Below the pieces are notes generated by a model, which saw only the letters and a list, made by a program, of their open reading frames with translations, was not told the origin of the DNA and made no database searches. DNA of 64,000 bases from Colimorpha sp045576855. GTDB lineage: Bacteria > Bacteroidota > Bacteroidia > Bacteroidales > P3. Positions 59,843 to 64,000 of this stretch are shown piece after piece. The translations under genes and the position numbers were made by a program. Numbering within the stretch: the first letter of the stretch is position 1; each line of letters begins with the position of its first letter. The stretch covers positions 19,502 to 83,501 of the forward strand of contig JAZNHG010000038.1 in assembly GCA_045576855.1 (NCBI GenBank), read 5' to 3'.

Positions 59843-61122
59843 AACACGGTGCAACATTCCTCCTGGCGTTACTCACTCTCGCCACCTTTGCCGTGGCGCA
59901 AGAGAACTCCCGTATGTACTACGACGAGAAGTGTGGCTGCGACCTCCTCTTCGTCGAGGGCATACAGACCACCCGCGAAGGCGATCGGTACGGGTTCCGC
60001 CGCGAGGATGGCACCCAAATTACTCCCAATATCTACCTCTTCACGGGCCAGTTCACCAACGGTTACTGCAAGGTGATGCTCGACTATGGCCGCACCGGCC
60101 TCATCGACCGCGACGGCAACGAGGTCGTCCCCTGCATCTATGACGATGTGGGCTTCCCCTCCGAGGGCCGTGTGCTGGTGGTGAAGAACAACCGATATGG
60201 CTACACCGACCTCCAGGGCCGCGAGGTCATAGACCTGCAGTACTTGCGTGCAGGCAGCTTCAGCGACGGCTGTGCCCCGGTGCTGGTCATCATCGACAGC
60301 TTCTTCTCGGCCTGCACTTTCATCGACACGCTGGGGCGGCAACTCTATCCTGCCGTCTACGAAAACCTGCTTCCCTTCAGCTGCGGCTATGCTCCAGTGC
60401 TCCGCTACGAGCGTTGGGGCCTCATCGACCGCTCGGGCCGCGAGGTACTTCCCACCGTCTTCGAGCAGCTCACCCCCTGTTTCGACTCGTTTTTCTTCGC
60501 CGGCGAAAGCGACGCCTTGGCGCTCTATGACCATACCCTGCAGCCCATCAGCCAGGCGGTCTACAGCTGGACCGGCGGCCTCTCCGAAGAGCGTATCCTT
60601 GTTATGCGCGACGGCCGCTACGGCTACCTGGACCGCCGCGGCACAGAGGTGATACCCTGCACCTACGACGACGCCAGCCCGTTCCGCTTCGGACGCGCCC
60701 TCGTGCGGCAGGGCAACCGCTACGGCATCATCGACACCGCCGGTCGCTACGTGCTTCCTCTCGAATATGAAAACCGTGTTCCCTACGGCGACAAATATAT
60801 CTACCACGACAGTCTAGCCCTTGTCGAGAAGGATGGACGCGTCTTTTTCGTCGATATCGACGGGCGTCCGGCATTCCCCTTCACCTTTGAGCAGGCTTAC
60901 CACTTCTCAGAAGGGCTGGCCAGCGTGAAACACAACGGCATGTGGGGATATATCGATGTCCACGGCGATGTCTATATGCCGTTCGTCTTCGACCTGGCGC
61001 TGCCCTATCAATGGGGCAGGGCCGAGGTGGTCTACAACGGCGAGTCGCGCTATGTCGACCGGCAGGGGCGGTGTGTCAAAAACTGTAAAGGAATAGTAGC
61101 ATGGAGAGATTGGAGCGAATAG
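59839..61122 (+). CDS. WG-repeat secreted protein
   Basis: A 427-residue protein with a signal peptide (cleaved near AVAQ). From about residue 40 it consists of WG/KWG-type repeats (RYGFRREDGTQITPNIY; RTGLIDRDGNEVVPCIYDDV; RYGYLDRRGTEVIPCTYDDA; MWGYIDVHGDVYMPFVFD). The start at 59839 overlaps the batE stop by 4 bp, so it is translationally coupled to the bat operon. WG-repeat proteins have no defined function. Confidence 0.85.
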   Translation: MKHGATFLLALLTLATFAVAQENSRMYYDEKCGCDLLFVEGIQTTREGDRYGFRREDGTQITPNIYLFTGQFTNGYCKVMLDYGRTGLIDRDGNEVVPCIYDDVGFPSEGRVLVVKNNRYGYTDLQGREVIDLQYLRAGSFSDGCAPVLVIIDSFFSACTFIDTLGRQLYPAVYENLLPFSCGYAPVLRYERWGLIDRSGREVLPTVFEQLTPCFDSFFFAGESDALALYDHTLQPISQAVYSWTGGLSEERILVMRDGRYGYLDRRGTEVIPCTYDDASPFRFGRALVRQGNRYGIIDTAGRYVLPLEYENRVPYGDKYIYHDSLALVEKDGRVFFVDIDGRPAFPFTFEQAYHFSEGLASVKHNGMWGYIDVHGDVYMPFVFDLALPYQWGRAEVVYNGESRYVDRQGRCVKNCKGIVAWRDWSE

Positions 61123-61541
61123 CATCCCACGAAGGCATCGTCACCGCCGTCCGCAACGGGCGTGTCGAGGTGCGTATCGAGGCCGTAAGCGCCTGCGCCA
61201 CCTGCGCAGCCCACGGCCGTTGCGGCTTTGCCGAGTCGAAAGAGAAACAGGTCGAGGTGCCCGCCGCCGACTGGAACACCTATGCCCCCGGCCAGACGGT
61301 CACCGTGCATATCGACGAGAGCCGCGGCATGCTGGCCGTATGGCTGGCCTATGTGCTGCCGGCGCTGCTGCTGCTGGCCGTCATCGTGGGCCTCTCGCTG
61401 GCGCGCCTGCCCGAGTGGGCCGTGGTGCTCGCCGCCTTCGCCACCCTCGGCATCTACATCGCCGTACTATACCTCCGCCGCCGCAAGGTGGAACGCCACT
61501 TCACTCTCACCATCAGCCCACAAGAAAATGCAGTCAGCTGA
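61101..61541 (+). CDS. rseC: RseC/MucC-family membrane protein
   Basis: A 146-residue protein. Residues 1-70 hold a cysteine-rich domain (CATCAAHGRCGFAES, four Cys counting the nearby CAT and RCG). Two membrane helices occupy about residues 78-125 (LAYVLPALLLLAVIVGLSLA; WAVVLAAFATLGIYIAVLYL). RseC proteins usually lie beside Rnf or sigma-E genes; neither is present here. It overlaps the WG-repeat gene by 22 bp. Confidence 0.82.
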   Translation: MERLERIASHEGIVTAVRNGRVEVRIEAVSACATCAAHGRCGFAESKEKQVEVPAADWNTYAPGQTVTVHIDESRGMLAVWLAYVLPALLLLAVIVGLSLARLPEWAVVLAAFATLGIYIAVLYLRRRKVERHFTLTISPQENAVS

Positions 61542-61558
61542 GATTTGTGAACAGTGTG

Positions 61559-61650
61559 CAGTGAGCAGTGAGCAGTGAGCAGAGAGCAGTGAGTTGTGAG
61601 TAGCTTGCGCAGTCATTAACTTTTAACTTTTAACTTTTAACCTTTAAACT
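61559..61650 (+). repeat. CAGTGAG and TTAACTTT word arrays before ruvC
   Basis: 61559-61594 repeats GCAGTGA(G), and 61617-61648 repeats TTAACTTT three to four times. The second is the complement of the word before rpe and in the bat operon. Confidence 0.75.
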
Positions 61651-61662
61651 CAGAACAAACCC

Positions 61663-62241
61663 ATGCTCATCCTTGGCATCGACCCCGGCACACGCATTCT
61701 GGGCTACAGTCTGCTCGACACAGACGATGGCCGCATGTCGATTGTGGCGATGGATGTGCTCTACCTCAAGAATATCGACGATTTCAACCAGCGCATACGC
61801 CGCATCTTCGATTCCACCCTGCGCATCATCGACGGCTTCCACCCCGACCATCTGGCCATCGAGGCCCCTTTCTTCGGCAAGAATGTGCAGTCCATGCTCA
61901 AACTGGGCCGTGCACAGGGGGTGGCCATCGCCGCTGCTATGAGCCGCGACCTCAGCTACACCGAGTATGAGCCCTCGGTCATCAAACAGCTCGTCACCGG
62001 CAATGGCAATGCCACCAAGGAGCAGGTGGCCTCAATGCTACGCTCTATCCTCGGCTTCGACGAGAGTCCGCGCTATCTCGACGCTACCGACGCCCTGGCC
62101 GTGGCCTACACCTGCCATATGCAGCTCACCAATCCCCTGGCCGACCTGCGCAGCCAACTCATGCCCAAGCAGAAACGCACCAAGTCGCGCAAGAAGCAGT
62201 GGGCCGACTTCGTCAACCAAAATCCCGATATAGTGATATGA
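61663..62241 (+). CDS. ruvC: Holliday junction resolvase RuvC
   Basis: A 192-residue RNase H-like endonuclease that cuts Holliday junctions. The acidic residues are Asp7 (LGIDPGT), Glu67 (AIEAPFF), Asp140 and Asp143 (YLDATDALAVAY). A basic tail (KQKRTKSRKKQ) ends it. The stop overlaps the next start (ATGA). Confidence 0.94.
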   Translation: MLILGIDPGTRILGYSLLDTDDGRMSIVAMDVLYLKNIDDFNQRIRRIFDSTLRIIDGFHPDHLAIEAPFFGKNVQSMLKLGRAQGVAIAAAMSRDLSYTEYEPSVIKQLVTGNGNATKEQVASMLRSILGFDESPRYLDATDALAVAYTCHMQLTNPLADLRSQLMPKQKRTKSRKKQWADFVNQNPDIVI

Positions 62242-63458
62242 AACGTCTGCTGACAATACCCCTCTTCGTCCTACTGCTGGCCCTCACCGCCTGTCATTCG
62301 CGCGGCCCCAAGCTCTACGACCCCGCCCAGGTGGCCTTCCGTGCCGAATACAATCCGCTCTTCGACGGGCAGATTTACCCTTCGCTCATCCTCGGCACCA
62401 ACAACAATACCTTCGATTTCCAGCTCGCCGCCTTCAATATCGAGGTCACAGCGCCCACCGACAACGCCGTGCTCCGCGTGGTCATCGACTCGTCGGCCCT
62501 CAACTATGTCACCATCATCCAGGAGATTCTTCCCCGCCGTGGCGAGACCTACCGCTTCCAGCCCTCGGTGAAATGGAAGTACGACATCCTGCGCAGTCTG
62601 CGCACCCCCGGCGCCGTCGACTTCACCTTCACCTGCTACCTCAACGATGAAGAGGTGGACGTGAAGAACCTACACCTCGCCTACCGCACCGTCAACGAGT
62701 GCCCGCTCTCGCTCACCGACGGCACCCAGCTCAGCGATTTCCGCTGGCTTTTTGCCGCCTACGTCAACGAGGACCATCCCAAAATAGAACAGATACTCAC
62801 CGAGATACTGGACCAGGGCATCGTCACCCGCCTGGCAGGCTACCAAAGCGGCGAGCAGGCTGTCCGCGACCAGGTCTTCGCCGTCTGGTATTATGCCCTC
62901 GACCACGGCATCACCTACAGCTCCATCACCTGCACTTCCAACCCCTCGCCCCGCGCCAACGTGCAGCACATCCGCTTCTTCGACGAGGTACTCGGCACCC
63001 GCCAGGCCAACTGCGTCGACGCCTGCGTCTTCTTTGCCTCCATTCTCCGCAAGCTCGGACTCAAGCCCGTCATCTTCGTCGAGCCCTGCCACGCCTACCT
63101 CGGCTACTATACCGACCGCAACCGCAAGAATATTGCCCTCCTTGAGACCACTATCACCTCGTGGGTCAACTTCCCCGAGCTGGAGCGCAGCCTCGACGCC
63201 GACGGCCGCTTGCCCGAAGCCAAATTCGAACGCGTGAAGAAGTACCTCGGCGACACCGAGATACAACAATACCAGGACGGCAGCCTCAGCTTCGCCCAAC
63301 TCAAGCGCGCCGTGGCCCGCAGCCTCTTCGAGAAAGCCTCCGAATACGACCGCGAGACCTACAACGCCAACCGCGAACACTTCGCCGACAGCACCAGCAT
63401 CACCTATCAGCAACTGGACATCGAGATGCTCCGCCGTCAGGTGCAGCCTATCAACTGA
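62238..63458 (+). CDS. Lipoprotein with transglutaminase-like domain
   Basis: A 406-residue protein starting at 62238, with lipobox LTAC (Cys19). The N-terminal half is beta-rich. Residues about 235-295 have a cysteine-protease-like or transglutaminase-like core: ANCVDACVFFASILRKLGL (Cys) and CHAYLGYYTD (His, Asp). The last 100 residues are helical. It is translationally coupled to ruvC by a 4-bp overlap. Activity is not shown. Confidence 0.78.
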   Translation: MKRLLTIPLFVLLLALTACHSRGPKLYDPAQVAFRAEYNPLFDGQIYPSLILGTNNNTFDFQLAAFNIEVTAPTDNAVLRVVIDSSALNYVTIIQEILPRRGETYRFQPSVKWKYDILRSLRTPGAVDFTFTCYLNDEEVDVKNLHLAYRTVNECPLSLTDGTQLSDFRWLFAAYVNEDHPKIEQILTEILDQGIVTRLAGYQSGEQAVRDQVFAVWYYALDHGITYSSITCTSNPSPRANVQHIRFFDEVLGTRQANCVDACVFFASILRKLGLKPVIFVEPCHAYLGYYTDRNRKNIALLETTITSWVNFPELERSLDADGRLPEAKFERVKKYLGDTEIQQYQDGSLSFAQLKRAVARSLFEKASEYDRETYNANREHFADSTSITYQQLDIEMLRRQVQPIN

Positions 63459-64000
63459 AGCCGCTTCCCCGGGCCGTCGCGCCCTGCGTCGACCGTCGGC
63501 CCGCCGCCGTCGGCGTGTCTGTGGTGTAATATTCTGAATATCCGGTAGTTTCTGTGCGCTCCACCGCCGTGTTCTCCTCGGCTTCCCAGCCGATGAAGCA
63601 GGTGGTGGAGCCGACACCCTTGTCGTCCTGGACGAAGCCGTAGAGCAGCAGCTCGCGGCCGACGAAGGTCTCGGGCAGCATCAGGCGCACCACGCGGTCG
63701 CGGCGGTAGACCGGCGCCGCCAGCAGACCGTCCTGCAACTCAGGGCAGTAGACGTACAGATACACATAGTCGTGCGGACGGCTGAGCCGAGCGCCGCCGT
63801 TGCGGTCGAAGCTCACGGTCAGCACGTTGCGCTCGTCGACCGAGGGCGTTCCAAAGACTACCGGCGCCACGGGCCCCTCGCTCAGCGAGAGCCGGCGCCA
63901 GTCCACCACGAACTGCCCGTCGCGCATGGCGAAGCAGGGCTGGTTCGCGGAGACGAAGACGTTGTAGGCCGTCATGCCGTGCTCGCGTGCGATGGCGGTA
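63451..64000 (-). CDS. DUF6266-like protein, 5' end beyond the window
   Basis: The frame is open to the right edge; about 182 residues are visible, and an ATG at 63975 lies inside what seems to be the conserved part, so I treat it as partial. DUF6266 proteins of Bacteroidota have similar strands (VYLYVYCPELQ; AAPVYRRDRVVRLMLPETFVGRELLLYGFV). The stop overlaps the convergent lipoprotein gene by 8 bp. The family assignment is tentative. Confidence 0.5.
   Translation of the reverse strand, partial: TAIAREHGMTAYNVFVSANQPCFAMRDGQFVVDWRRLSLSEGPVAPVVFGTPSVDERNVLTVSFDRNGGARLSRPHDYVYLYVYCPELQDGLLAAPVYRRDRVVRLMLPETFVGRELLLYGFVQDDKGVGSTTCFIGWEAEENTAVERTETTGYSEYYTTDTPTAAGRRSTQGATARGSGFS

Overview
The window is a chromosomal segment of a Bacteroidota bacterium, most likely an uncultured, host-associated member of the order Bacteroidales. 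Four things point there. Promoters have the Bacteroidota form TTTG-N19/21-TAnnTTTG (clear copies at 6604-6634, 7221-7251, 15709-15741 and, on the minus strand, 43560-43590). Three secreted proteins end in type IX secretion (T9SS) sorting domains. A complete bat (aerotolerance) operon is present. Lipoproteins, head-GIN (DUF2807) and DUF6266-like proteins of Bacteroidota type are common. The backbone is GC-rich; two stretches (about 1-4500 and 21600-25100) are visibly AT-richer and carry accessory genes.

Layout. 1-4523 is an accessory block: a 5'-truncated nucleoid-associated protein, a DUF4062/AlbA_2-ATPase pair, a tandem-repeat tail, a pentapeptide-repeat protein, a remnant of a second AlbA_2 gene and a Bro-N/Fic fusion. 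4531-14474 is housekeeping: a YgiQ-type radical SAM protein, tRNA-Glu(CUC), truA, prmA, topB, yggS, a YitT-family gene, rpe and rlmI. 14817-21429 is an AraC-type regulator divergent from a run of cupin, amidohydrolase-ABM fusion, flavodoxin, aldo/keto reductase, FMN reductase, acetyltransferase and radical SAM genes. 21719-25082 is a Sau3AI/MutH-like restriction enzyme with a C5 methyltransferase and a small unknown gene. 25101-30974 holds lipoprotein hydrolase, flavoprotein, head-GIN and DUF362 genes. 31578-36085 holds folE, rmuC, a LolA-like gene, tsaB and an orphan Dpp-type permease. 36173-51155, nearly all on the minus strand, has three large T9SS proteins, an MFS transporter behind an MNT/HEPN module, and tyrS. 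51653-59842 is the bat operon (MoxR, DUF58, membrane protein, BatA to BatE), followed by a WG-repeat protein, RseC, ruvC and a transglutaminase-like lipoprotein. A DUF6266-like gene runs off the right edge.

The most unusual feature is not a gene. Many spacers contain arrays of a short word (7-12 bp), often followed by a unique core and then by the same or a similar word in inverted orientation. Different spacers use different words, but some cores and flanks recur at distant places (14508/31260; 7025/31144/31322; 26946/43804/51379). Related words also lie in frame inside ygiQ, truA, topB, a hydrolase and the T9SS protease, and one array supplies both the stop of truA and the start of prmA. 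These arrays and the tandem-repeat tail lying just after an in-frame stop at 2962 are the best leads in the window. All function calls are from reading the sequence; no database search was possible.
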